Part shown: positions 48,217-56,670 of the stretch, one piece after another
Layout: the number at the start of each line of letters is the position of its first letter
Position numbering within the stretch: position 1 is the stretch's first letter
NCBI GenBank assembly: GCA_023458315.1
Contig: JAEXAH010000030.1
Location: 17,377 to 81,376, forward strand
Reading direction: 5' to 3'
Length of the DNA: 64,000 nucleotides
Source of the DNA: Pseudomonadota bacterium
Lineage (GTDB): Bacteria; Pseudomonadota; Alphaproteobacteria; Rhodospirillales; Magnetospirillaceae
Position numbers and translations under genes: made by a program
Notes under the pieces: generated by a model
The model's input: only the letters and a program-made list of their open reading frames with translations
Told to the model about the DNA's origin: nothing
Databases searched by the model: none

Positions 48217-49947
48217 ATGGGTTTGGCGGCTTCCGAGGCTGCGGCAATGAAGGCAAAACCGGGCAGGGCGTTCAGGTTGGGATCGCTGTCCACGCTGAAG
48301 TCGAACGCGTTCGACCTGGCGGTGGCGTCGCTGTTCCTGAACATCCTGGGCCTGGCCATGCCCATGTCGCTGTTGCAGGTCTATGACCGCATCCTGCCCA
48401 ACAAGTCCACCGGCACCATGGTCTTCCTGCTGCTGTCGGTCCTGGGCGCGCTGGTGCTGGAAAGCATCCTGAATTTCGGCCGGTCCTGGGTCACGGGCTG
48501 GGTCGGCGCCCGTTTCGAGCACAAGGCGGGCTGCGAGGCCCTGCGCCGTCTGGCCATGACCGGAATCGACAATTTCGAGAAGGAAGGGTCGGGCGTCCAC
48601 CTGGAGCGCATGAACTCGCTGGCCACCGTGCGCGAATTCTATGCCGGGCAGGCGCTGCTGACCATCCTGGACCTGCCCTTCGCCCTGCTGTATCTGGGGC
48701 TGGTGGCCATGATGGGCGGCAATCTGGTGCTGGTGCCGATCATCTTGCTGGTGGCCTTCGCCTTCGCCGCCATGAAGGTCGGCCATTCCCTGCGCGACGC
48801 CATCCAAAAGCGCATCACCGCCGACGACCGCCGCTTCAACTTCATCATCGAGGTTCTGGGCGGCATCCATTCGGTCAAGGCCATGTCCATGGAAGCGCAG
48901 ATGGTGCGCCGCTACGAGCGGCTGCAAGAAGGCTGCGCCGAAAGCTATCACCAGGTGGCGCTGAAAAGCGCCAACGCCCTGGGCGTGTCGTCGTTCTTCT
49001 CGCAGATGACCACCATCGCCGTCGCCGCCTTCGGCAGTCTGATCGTCATGGACGGCGACATGACCACCGGCGGGCTGGCGGCCTGTTCGCTGCTGGCCGG
49101 GCGCGCCATGGCGCCGCTGCAAAAGGCGCTGGGGGTGTGGACGCGCTTCCAGACCTTCCTGCTGGCGCGGGAACGGCTGGACGAAATCTTCAAGCTGCCC
49201 CAGGAAGCCGCCGGGAACCTGCCCAAGCTGGAAAGCGTGCGCGGCAGGCTGGAACTGGAAAACGTCAGCTTCCGCTTTGGCGACAAGGGGCCGGACATCA
49301 TCACCGAAGCCTCGATCGCCATCGAGGAAGGCGAGTGCATCGCCATCCTGGGCGGCAACGGTTCGGGCAAGACCACGCTGCTGACCCTGATGCAAGGCGC
49401 CCTGCGTCCCAAATCCGGCCGATTGCTGATCGACGGCCAGGACGTCACCGAATTCGACCCGCAATCGGTGCGCGACAAGATCGCCTATCTGCCGCAGATG
49501 GGCGTGCTGTTCCAGGGCACCATCCTGCAAAACATCACCATGTTCCGCCCCGAACTGGAAGACGTGGCGGTGGAAACCGCCGCGTTGCTGGGGCTGGACG
49601 AGGTGGTCGCCACCATGCCCATGGGCTTCGACAGTTCCGTCGGCGACGGCGCCTATGATTCGCTGCCGCGCGGCATCAAGCAGCGCATCGCCATCGCCCG
49701 CGCGCTGGTCAACAACCCCCGCATCGTGCTGTTCGACGAGGCCAACACGGCGGTCGACGGCGCGGGCGACAACTTCCTGCGGGTCTGGCTGGAACGGGCC
49801 AAGGGCAAGCGGACCCTGGTCCTGGTCACGCACCGTCCGTCGCTGGTCAAGCTGGCCGATCGGGTGTTCGACCTGGATCGCGGCCGCCTGAGCCCGCGCG
49901 GCCATGCCGAGCAGCGCCCGGCCCTGGCCCCGGGGGCGCCCGTATGA
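48217..49947 (+). CDS. Type I secretion-type ABC transporter (subunit 1), degenerate signature motif
   Basis: 576 residues from ATG 48217 with GGGAAGGGG upstream. A six-segment membrane domain (about 30-320; AMPMSLLQVYDRILPNKSTGT) precedes the ATPase: Walker A GGNGSGKTT at about 379-387, Walker B RIVLFDEAN near 503, H-loop THRPS. The ABC signature, normally LSGGQ, reads LPRGI (483-487). There is no N-terminal C39 domain. It overlaps the next ABC gene by 4 bases and lies with an HlyD-type adaptor, so it should form an inner-membrane exporter for a protein or peptide; no substrate gene is nearby. Confidence 0.87.
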   Translation: MGLAASEAAAMKAKPGRAFRLGSLSTLKSNAFDLAVASLFLNILGLAMPMSLLQVYDRILPNKSTGTMVFLLLSVLGALVLESILNFGRSWVTGWVGARFEHKAGCEALRRLAMTGIDNFEKEGSGVHLERMNSLATVREFYAGQALLTILDLPFALLYLGLVAMMGGNLVLVPIILLVAFAFAAMKVGHSLRDAIQKRITADDRRFNFIIEVLGGIHSVKAMSMEAQMVRRYERLQEGCAESYHQVALKSANALGVSSFFSQMTTIAVAAFGSLIVMDGDMTTGGLAACSLLAGRAMAPLQKALGVWTRFQTFLLARERLDEIFKLPQEAAGNLPKLESVRGRLELENVSFRFGDKGPDIITEASIAIEEGECIAILGGNGSGKTTLLTLMQGALRPKSGRLLIDGQDVTEFDPQSVRDKIAYLPQMGVLFQGTILQNITMFRPELEDVAVETAALLGLDEVVATMPMGFDSSVGDGAYDSLPRGIKQRIAIARALVNNPRIVLFDEANTAVDGAGDNFLRVWLERAKGKRTLVLVTHRPSLVKLADRVFDLDRGRLSPRGHAEQRPALAPGAPV

Positions 49948-52112
49948 CCGGCGGCCCCATGATCAGCGCCCAGCCCAAGGCCACGGCGCAAGCCATCGAG
50001 CAATACCAGCAGCATCTGGCGCACAACGCCCTGGGCGGTTTCTCCGCCGCCTCGGATCTGGCGGCCTGCCTGTTGCCGCTGCTGAAGGCGCTGGGCTGGA
50101 AGGGCGACCCGCGCAACGTGGCCGAGGCGTTGCCGCATTTCGCCAACGACCTGGACCTGACCGGCCTGCGTAACGTCATGGCGACGCTGAACTATTCCAG
50201 CCGCCCCGAACGGGTGACGGTGGATGAGATCGACCCGCGCCTGCTGCCGTGCCTGTTCCTGCCCGATCGTGACCACGCGCTGGTGGTCAAGTCCAACCGC
50301 GACGGCGCCATCGAGGTGTTCGACAGCGCGACGGGCGAGGCGCGGCCGCTGGACGATCCGCATGTGCGCGGCACCGCCTATTTCTTCACGCCCATGGCGC
50401 CCGACACCGGCCCGGTGCGCGGCGGCTGGTTCCGCGGCGTGCTCGACCGCTTCCGGCCGCTGTTCTGGCAGGCGTTCTTCGTGACCCTGTTCCTGAACAT
50501 CATGAGCCTGGGCGCGCCCATCTTCGTCATGAACGTCTATGACAAGGTGATCGGCACCGGCTCGATCCCGACCCTGATGGCGTTCTGCATCGGTGTCGGC
50601 ATCGCCCTGGTGTTCGACACCATCCTGCGGGCGGTGCGGGCGCGCATCCTGGCCTTCATCGGCGCGCGTCTCGACAACATCATGGGCAACAACATCTTCC
50701 AGCATATCCTGGCGCTGCCGCCCGGTTTCACCGAACGCGCCACCATCGGCGCCCAGGTGGCGCGTATCAAGGATTTCGAGTCGGTGCGCGAGTTCTTCAC
50801 CGGGCCGCTGGCCACGGTGTTCATGGAACTGCCCTTCGCCATCTTCTATTTCGCCATCATCTTCTGGCTGGGCGGCGTGCTGGCCCTGGTGCCGATCATC
50901 GGCACCCTGTGTTTCGTCATCGGCGGCTATCTGGTCATGCCGGTGGTGCGCAAGAACGTCGCCATCGCCGGCCGCGCCGCCTCGCGCCGCCAGGAATTCC
51001 TGGTGGAGACGCTGGGCAAGATGCGCGCCGTCAAGCTGGCGGCGGCCGAACAGAACTGGCTGAAGCGATACCGCGACATGTCGGCCCGCGCCGCCTATGG
51101 CGGGTTCAAGAACGGCGTGTTCGCCTCGATGATCACCGGCGGTTCCAACGCCCTGATCGTCAGCGCGGGCATGGCGACCATCGCCATCGGCGTGCTGGGC
51201 GTCATCGAAGGCACCATGACCACCGGCGGCCTGATCGCCGCCATGATGCTGGTGTGGCGGGTGCTGTCGCCGTTGCAGACCGCCTTTACCCTGATCCAGC
51301 GCATCGAGCAGGTGAGGGGGTCTGTCAACCAGATTGACAGCCTGATGAACCTGAAGCCCGAACGCGATCCGCGCGCCATGGTGGCGCCGCTCAAGAACCT
51401 CAAGGGCCGGGTGTCGTTCTCGCGGGTGTCGTTGCGCTATTCCAACGATGCCGATCCCGCCCTGGTCGGCGTGTCGTTCGACGTGGAACCGGGCGAGGTG
51501 GTGGCCGTCACCGGCCGCAACGGTTCCGGCAAGTCCACCATCATCAAGCTGATCCTGGGCCTGTACGCGCCCCAGGCCGGGTCGATCCGCATCGACAGTT
51601 CCGACATCCGCCAGATCGATCCGGTCGAACTGCGCCACGCCGTCGCCTATGTGCCGCAGGTCTGCAACCTGTATTTCGGCACCATCGCCCAGAATCTGCG
51701 TCTGGCGGTGCCGACCGCCAGCGATTCCGACATCCGCTGGGCGTGCGAGATGGCCGACGTCTGGGACGAGATTCAGGCGTTGCCGCGCGGCCTGGACACC
51801 CGGGTCGGCGACGGCACCATCGAACACCTGCCCACCAGCTTCGTGCAAAAACTGTCGCTGACCCGCGCCTATCTCAAGCGCAGCCCGCTGATGCTGTTCG
51901 ACGAGCCGGTCAACGGCCTGGATTTCGACGGCGACCGCCAGTTCATGCAGGCGGTTGATTTCTTCCGCGGCCAATCCACCATCTTCATGGTGACGCACCG
52001 CCCCAGCCATCTGCGCTTCGCCGACCGTATCCTGGTGTTCGACGCCGGTTATCTGCGCCTTGCCGGTCCCGCCGAAGAAGTGCGCGCCCGCATCCCCCCG
52101 GACTTGATCTGA
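49944..52112 (+). CDS. Type I secretion-type ABC transporter (subunit 2) with N-terminal C39-like region, degenerate signature
   Basis: 722 residues. An N-terminal region of about 140 residues looks C39-like but shows no obvious catalytic Cys, as in substrate-binding C39-like domains of HlyB/LapB-type proteins. The membrane domain (about 165-450; GAPIFVMNVYDKVIGTGSI) is followed by an ATPase with Walker A GRNGSGKST at about 524-532, Walker B LMLFDEP and H-loop THRPS. The signature reads LPTSF (629-633), with both glycines lost. It overlaps subunit 1 (ATGA) and is 2 bases before the HlyD gene. Confidence 0.87.
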   Translation: MTGGPMISAQPKATAQAIEQYQQHLAHNALGGFSAASDLAACLLPLLKALGWKGDPRNVAEALPHFANDLDLTGLRNVMATLNYSSRPERVTVDEIDPRLLPCLFLPDRDHALVVKSNRDGAIEVFDSATGEARPLDDPHVRGTAYFFTPMAPDTGPVRGGWFRGVLDRFRPLFWQAFFVTLFLNIMSLGAPIFVMNVYDKVIGTGSIPTLMAFCIGVGIALVFDTILRAVRARILAFIGARLDNIMGNNIFQHILALPPGFTERATIGAQVARIKDFESVREFFTGPLATVFMELPFAIFYFAIIFWLGGVLALVPIIGTLCFVIGGYLVMPVVRKNVAIAGRAASRRQEFLVETLGKMRAVKLAAAEQNWLKRYRDMSARAAYGGFKNGVFASMITGGSNALIVSAGMATIAIGVLGVIEGTMTTGGLIAAMMLVWRVLSPLQTAFTLIQRIEQVRGSVNQIDSLMNLKPERDPRAMVAPLKNLKGRVSFSRVSLRYSNDADPALVGVSFDVEPGEVVAVTGRNGSGKSTIIKLILGLYAPQAGSIRIDSSDIRQIDPVELRHAVAYVPQVCNLYFGTIAQNLRLAVPTASDSDIRWACEMADVWDEIQALPRGLDTRVGDGTIEHLPTSFVQKLSLTRAYLKRSPLMLFDEPVNGLDFDGDRQFMQAVDFFRGQSTIFMVTHRPSHLRFADRILVFDAGYLRLAGPAEEVRARIPPDLI

Positions 52113-52114
52113 CC

Positions 52115-53500
52115 ATGACCAGCCAGAGCCTCATCCCCCGCGACCCCAACCTGCCGGCCCCGCACGAGCAGTCGCCGCGTCCGGTGGTCAAGCAATCCAG
52201 CCGCGTCACCCGCCATCTGGCCCAGGCGGTGCAGTTGGAGGAAAGCGGCACTGCGCCGTTGATCCGCTTCACCATGGTGCTGGCGTCGCTGGCCTGCATG
52301 GCCTTCGTCACCTGGGCGGCCTTCACCCATATCGACGAGGTGGCGGTGGCCGAGGGCGAGATCAACCCGGTCGGCTCGGTCAAGACCGTGCAGCACCTGG
52401 AAGGCGGTCTGGTCGAGGAAATCCTGGTCAAAGAGGGCGAACTGGTCGAGGCCGACCAACCGCTGGTGCGGCTGTCGCCCGCCGCCGCCCTGGCCGATCT
52501 GGAGCAGACCCGCGCCCGCGAGATGACGCTGCTGCTGAAATCGGAACGCCTGCGCGCCTTCGCCGAAAACCGGTCGCCGGATTTTTCCTTCGGCAAGGGC
52601 TATGAAAAGCTGATCGCCGACAATCTTTCCATCCATCAGGGCCAGATCAACGCCCGCGACACCGCCCGGTCGGTGGTGTTGGCGCAGATCGACCAGAAGC
52701 GGTCCGACCTGCGTGTGCTGGAGGGGCAGCAGGGAACCCTGCGCGAGCAGATCGCCTCGTTGCAGCAGGTGATGTCCATGAAGGAGGAACTGGTCAACAA
52801 GGGGTTGATCAGCCGCGTCAATTATTACGACGCCAAGCGCGAACTGGCCCGCGTCACCGGCGAACTGACCCGCACCCAGGGCCAGGCCGTCACCGCCCGC
52901 GACGCCCTGCGCGAGATGGAACAGCGCCTGTCCGACCAGCATTCCACCCTGATGAAACAGACCATGGACGATCTGGGCAACACCGTGTCGGAACTGGCCC
53001 AGGTCCAGGAAAGCATCGGCAGATTGGAGGACAAGGTCAAACGCCTGATCATTCCGGCACCGGTGCGCGGCTACGTCAAGGGTCTCAGCGTGCGTAATTC
53101 CGGTGCGGTGATCCAACCGGGCGGCGTGCTGTGCGATATCGTGCCGGTGGACCGCGAAATGAAGGTGGACGCCAAGGTTCTGCCGCGCGACGTCGGCCAC
53201 ATCAAGCCGGGGCAACGGGTCAAGGTCAAGGTCACGACCTACGACTTCGCCCGCTACGGCGCCATCTATGGCGAATTGCGCAGCGTGTCGGCCACCAGCT
53301 TCCTGAACGAGAAGGGGGAGCCCTATTTCAAGGCCGACATCGCCCTGGGCAAGAACCATGTGGGCGACGATCCCGCGCTGTACGTGGTGACGCCGGGCAT
53401 GACCGTGCAGACGGAAATCATCACCGGCAACAAAACCCTGCTGCAATACATGCTGAAACCGATCTTCACCCAGATGCAGCAAAGCTTCCACGAAAGGTAA
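52115..53500 (+). CDS. HlyD-family membrane fusion protein (type I secretion adaptor)
   Basis: 461 residues. One N-terminal transmembrane helix (about 50-68) after a cytosolic tail. The lipoyl half HLEGGLVEEILVKEGELVEADQPLVRL (about 90-115), a long helical hairpin (about 130-310) and the returning lipoyl half IPAPVRGYVKGLSV precede the beta-barrel GQRVKVKVTTYDFARYG. It would bridge the ABC pair to a TolC-type outer-membrane channel, which is not encoded in the window. Confidence 0.92.
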   Translation: MTSQSLIPRDPNLPAPHEQSPRPVVKQSSRVTRHLAQAVQLEESGTAPLIRFTMVLASLACMAFVTWAAFTHIDEVAVAEGEINPVGSVKTVQHLEGGLVEEILVKEGELVEADQPLVRLSPAAALADLEQTRAREMTLLLKSERLRAFAENRSPDFSFGKGYEKLIADNLSIHQGQINARDTARSVVLAQIDQKRSDLRVLEGQQGTLREQIASLQQVMSMKEELVNKGLISRVNYYDAKRELARVTGELTRTQGQAVTARDALREMEQRLSDQHSTLMKQTMDDLGNTVSELAQVQESIGRLEDKVKRLIIPAPVRGYVKGLSVRNSGAVIQPGGVLCDIVPVDREMKVDAKVLPRDVGHIKPGQRVKVKVTTYDFARYGAIYGELRSVSATSFLNEKGEPYFKADIALGKNHVGDDPALYVVTPGMTVQTEIITGNKTLLQYMLKPIFTQMQQSFHER

Positions 53501-53576
53501 GGGGAAATGCCGGGTTGCGCCGGGGCATGGCCTCGGCCATGCTGGCGCCTGCCTTTTCCAGGATGACCCAGCCCCC

Positions 53577-54266
53577 ATGACCAGCGATATTCCCACCCCT
53601 CCGGCCGCCGAGCCGGAAAAGTTGCCTTGGCATCTCAGCCTGCTTGGCCGGTTGCGCGCCTATTTCTTCGCCGGCATCCTCGTCACCGCTCCGGTTTCCA
53701 TCACCTTCTATATCGCGTGGCAGTTCATCCAGTTCATGGATGATACGGTGTCGCCGCTGATCCCGCCGACCCTGAACCCCAAGAACTGGGGCATTCCCGG
53801 TTTCGGTCTGGTGGCGGTGGTGGTGTCGCTGACCCTGATCGGCGCGCTGACCGCCGGTTTCGCCGGTCGCATGCTGGTGCGTCTGTACGACGCCATCCTG
53901 GAACGCATGCCGGTGCTGCGCGGCATCTATTCGGCGGTGAAGCAGATTTTCGAAACCATGCTGGCGCAAAAGGCCAACGCCTTCCGCGAGGTGGCGCTGA
54001 TCCAATACCCGCGCCAGGGCATCTGGACGCTGGCCTTCATCACCGGCTCGCCCAAGGGTGAACTGGGCCGCTGTTTCGATCGGGAAATGGTCAACGTCTT
54101 CGTGCCGACCACACCCAATCCGACCTCGGGCTTTCTGCTGTTCCTGCCGCGCGACGAGGTCCGCGTGCTGGAGATGAGCGTCGAGGACGGCATCAAGATG
54201 GTGGTGTCCACCGGCATCATCACGCCGCCGGACAAGGCCGAGATCAGCCCGATCGCAGAGTCCTGA
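53577..54266 (+). CDS. DUF502 membrane protein
   Basis: 229 residues. Two N-terminal hydrophobic segments (about 28-53 and 75-98) and the family-typical FFAGILVTAPVSITFYIAW, PVLRGIYSAVKQIFETML, and VFVPTTPNPTSGFLLFLPRDEV. DUF502 proteins occur widely in alphaproteobacteria; the function is undefined. It lies 76 bases after the HlyD gene and converges with recG, overlapping its 3' end by 23 bases. Confidence 0.9.
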   Translation: MTSDIPTPPAAEPEKLPWHLSLLGRLRAYFFAGILVTAPVSITFYIAWQFIQFMDDTVSPLIPPTLNPKNWGIPGFGLVAVVVSLTLIGALTAGFAGRMLVRLYDAILERMPVLRGIYSAVKQIFETMLAQKANAFREVALIQYPRQGIWTLAFITGSPKGELGRCFDREMVNVFVPTTPNPTSGFLLFLPRDEVRVLEMSVEDGIKMVVSTGIITPPDKAEISPIAES

Positions 54267-56325
54267 CCGCCGCGTCGCGGTCGAACAGGTATAGCAACAC
54301 GCGCAGCGCCTCGCCGCGCGGGCTGGACAAATCCGGGTCGCGGCTGAGGATCAGGGCGGCATCGTCGCGGGCGGCGGCCAGCAGGTCGCCGTGGATGGAC
54401 AGATCGGCCAGGGCGAATTCCGGCAGGCCGCTTTGGCGGGTGCCCAGCACCTCGCCGCCGCCGCGCAGGCGCAAATCCTCCTCGGCGATCAGGAAGCCGT
54501 CCTCGGTGGCGCGCATAATCTCCAACCGCGCCTTGGCGTTTTCCGACAGCGGCGCGTCGTAAAGCAACAGACAGGTCGAAGCGCCGGAACCGCGCCCGAC
54601 GCGGCCGCGCAACTGGTGCAATTGCGCCAGACCGAAGCGCTCGGCATGCTCGATGACCATGATGGTGGCCTCGGGCACGTTGACGCCGACCTCGATCACC
54701 GTGGTGGCGACCAGGATATCCAGGGACCCTTCGGCGAACTCGGCCATCACCTTGTCCTTGGCCGGTCCCTTCATCTTGCCGTGCACCAATCCGACCCGGT
54801 CGCCGAACAATTGGGTCAGGTGGCGATGGCGGTCCTCGGCCGCCGCTAGATCGGAATTCTCGGATTCCTCCACCAGCGGGCAGACCCAATAGACGCGGGC
54901 GCCGCCGCGAATGGCGCGGTGGACGCCATCGATGACGTCTTCCATGCGGGCCAGCGGCAGAACGCGGGTGGTGACAGGCTGACGCCCCGGCGGCTTTTCG
55001 TCCAGACGCGAGCCGTCCATGTCGCCGTAAGCGGTCAGCAGCAGGGTGCGGGGAATGGGGGTGGCGGTCATCACCAGCACGTCCACCGCGCTGCCCTTGG
55101 CCGCCAGTTCCAGGCGCTGGTGCACGCCGAAACGGTGCTGTTCGTCGATCACCGCCAAAGCAAGGTCGCGGAAGGTCACGTCTTCCTGGAACAGCGCATG
55201 GGTGCCGATCATGATGGCGATCTCGCCCTCGGCCAAAGAGGCCAGCAGGCGTTCGCGCGCCTTGCCCTTGTCGCGGCCGGTCAGCAGCCCGACCTTGATC
55301 CCGGCGGCCTCGGCCAAGGGTTCGATGGTGGCGAGGTGCTGGCGGGCCAGGATTTCCGTGGGCGCCATGATCGCCGCCTGGGCCCCGGCCTCGACCGCAC
55401 TCAGCGCCGCCAGCAGCGCCACCACCGTCTTGCCGCTGCCCACGTCGCCTTGCAACAGCCGCAGCATGCGGATGGGCTCGGCCATGTCGGCATCGATCTC
55501 GGCCAGGGCGCGGTTTTGCGCCCCGGTCAGCGACCACGGCAGCGCCGCCAGCACCTTGGCGCGCAGGCTGCCGTCCCCCTTGATCTCGCGGCCCTTCAGC
55601 TTGCGCATGGTGGCCCGCACCATGGCCAGCGCCAATTGGTTGGACAACAACTCGTCATAAGCAAGGCGGCGGCGGGCCGGGGAATCCTCGACCACGGCGC
55701 GCTCGCTGTCGGGGCAGTGCAACGCCTCCAGCGCCACCCGCCAGGTCGGGCTGCGCTGACGGTCCAGCCAGGCCTCGTCCTGCCATTCCGGCAGATCGGG
55801 GGCGCGGTCCAGGGCGGCACGCACCGTCTTCGCCACCATGCGCGCCGACAACCCGGCAGTCAGCGGATAGACCGGCTCGATCCCCATGACACTGTCCTGA
55901 TCGGCCACCGGCACCATGTGGTCGGGGTGGGTCATCTGGATTTCATTGTTGAAATGCTCGACCACGCCGCTGACCACCCGCCATTCGCCCTCGGGCAATT
56001 GACGGCGCAGCCAATCCTCGCGGCCATGGAAGAACACCAGATTCAGAATTCCGGTCTCGTCCGAGCAGCGCACGCGATAGGGGCGCTTGGGGCTGGACGA
56101 GGGGATGTGTTCATCGACCTGCACCACCAGGGTTGCCACCTTGCCCGATGGCGCCTCGGCGACCTTGGGGTTGAAGCGGCGGTCGATCACCCCGGACGGC
56201 AAATGCCACAGCAGATCCACCACCCGTTCACCGCACAGCTTGCCGTACAGCGGCGCCAGCTTGGGGCCGATGCCGGGCAGGGTGGTGATCGACGCGAACA
56301 AAGGGTTCAGCAGGGCAGGGCGCAT
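54244..56325 (-). CDS. recG: ATP-dependent DNA helicase RecG
   Basis: 693 residues. The N-terminal wedge (OB-like) domain recognises branched DNA (about 55-160), followed by helicase motifs: Walker A GDVGSGKT (about 292-299), DEQHRFGV (Walker B, about 393), TATPIPRT and QLRGRVGRG. RecG remodels stalled forks and Holliday junctions. The ATG at 56325 has weak ribosome-site context but aligns with homologues. It diverges from sdhE. Confidence 0.95.
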   Translation of the reverse strand: MRPALLNPLFASITTLPGIGPKLAPLYGKLCGERVVDLLWHLPSGVIDRRFNPKVAEAPSGKVATLVVQVDEHIPSSSPKRPYRVRCSDETGILNLVFFHGREDWLRRQLPEGEWRVVSGVVEHFNNEIQMTHPDHMVPVADQDSVMGIEPVYPLTAGLSARMVAKTVRAALDRAPDLPEWQDEAWLDRQRSPTWRVALEALHCPDSERAVVEDSPARRRLAYDELLSNQLALAMVRATMRKLKGREIKGDGSLRAKVLAALPWSLTGAQNRALAEIDADMAEPIRMLRLLQGDVGSGKTVVALLAALSAVEAGAQAAIMAPTEILARQHLATIEPLAEAAGIKVGLLTGRDKGKARERLLASLAEGEIAIMIGTHALFQEDVTFRDLALAVIDEQHRFGVHQRLELAAKGSAVDVLVMTATPIPRTLLLTAYGDMDGSRLDEKPPGRQPVTTRVLPLARMEDVIDGVHRAIRGGARVYWVCPLVEESENSDLAAAEDRHRHLTQLFGDRVGLVHGKMKGPAKDKVMAEFAEGSLDILVATTVIEVGVNVPEATIMVIEHAERFGLAQLHQLRGRVGRGSGASTCLLLYDAPLSENAKARLEIMRATEDGFLIAEEDLRLRGGGEVLGTRQSGLPEFALADLSIHGDLLAAARDDAALILSRDPDLSSPRGEALRVLLYLFDRDAAVRTLRSG

Positions 56326-56406
56326 GAAAGGACGAGCTTGTGGCTGACAGAAGGGCGGGAACGCTCTATATCCTAGGCTCCCTTGATAGTGAAGCATGCG
56401 CGCGCC

Positions 56407-56670
56407 ATGGATGCACGACTGAAGCGATTGAATTTCCGGGCCCACCACATGGGGTCCAACGAAAACGACATCCTGTTCGGCGGCTTCGCCGACAAATATC
56501 TGGCGGCCCTGACCGCTGAACAGGTGGACCGGTTCGAGACTTTGCTGGCCGAGACTGACACCGATCTGTTCAACTGGATCACCGCCAAGGAACAGGTGCC
56601 CGAGCATCTGGACCATGACGTGATGGCCATGCTCAAGACCTTCGTCCAGACCGAGGCATCCCCCATTTGA
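56407..56670 (+). CDS. sdhE: Succinate dehydrogenase assembly factor SdhE (DUF339)
   Basis: 87 residues matching the SdhE/YgfY family: LKRLNFRAHHMGSNENDILFG near the N-terminus and DLFNWITAKEQVPEHL. SdhE promotes covalent flavin attachment to SdhA. The family's RGxxE motif reads MGSNE (15-19) here: the Gly and Glu are kept but the Arg is Met. A TTG at 56383 is an alternative start. The TGA overlaps the mfd start. Confidence 0.88.
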   Translation: MDARLKRLNFRAHHMGSNENDILFGGFADKYLAALTAEQVDRFETLLAETDTDLFNWITAKEQVPEHLDHDVMAMLKTFVQTEASPI

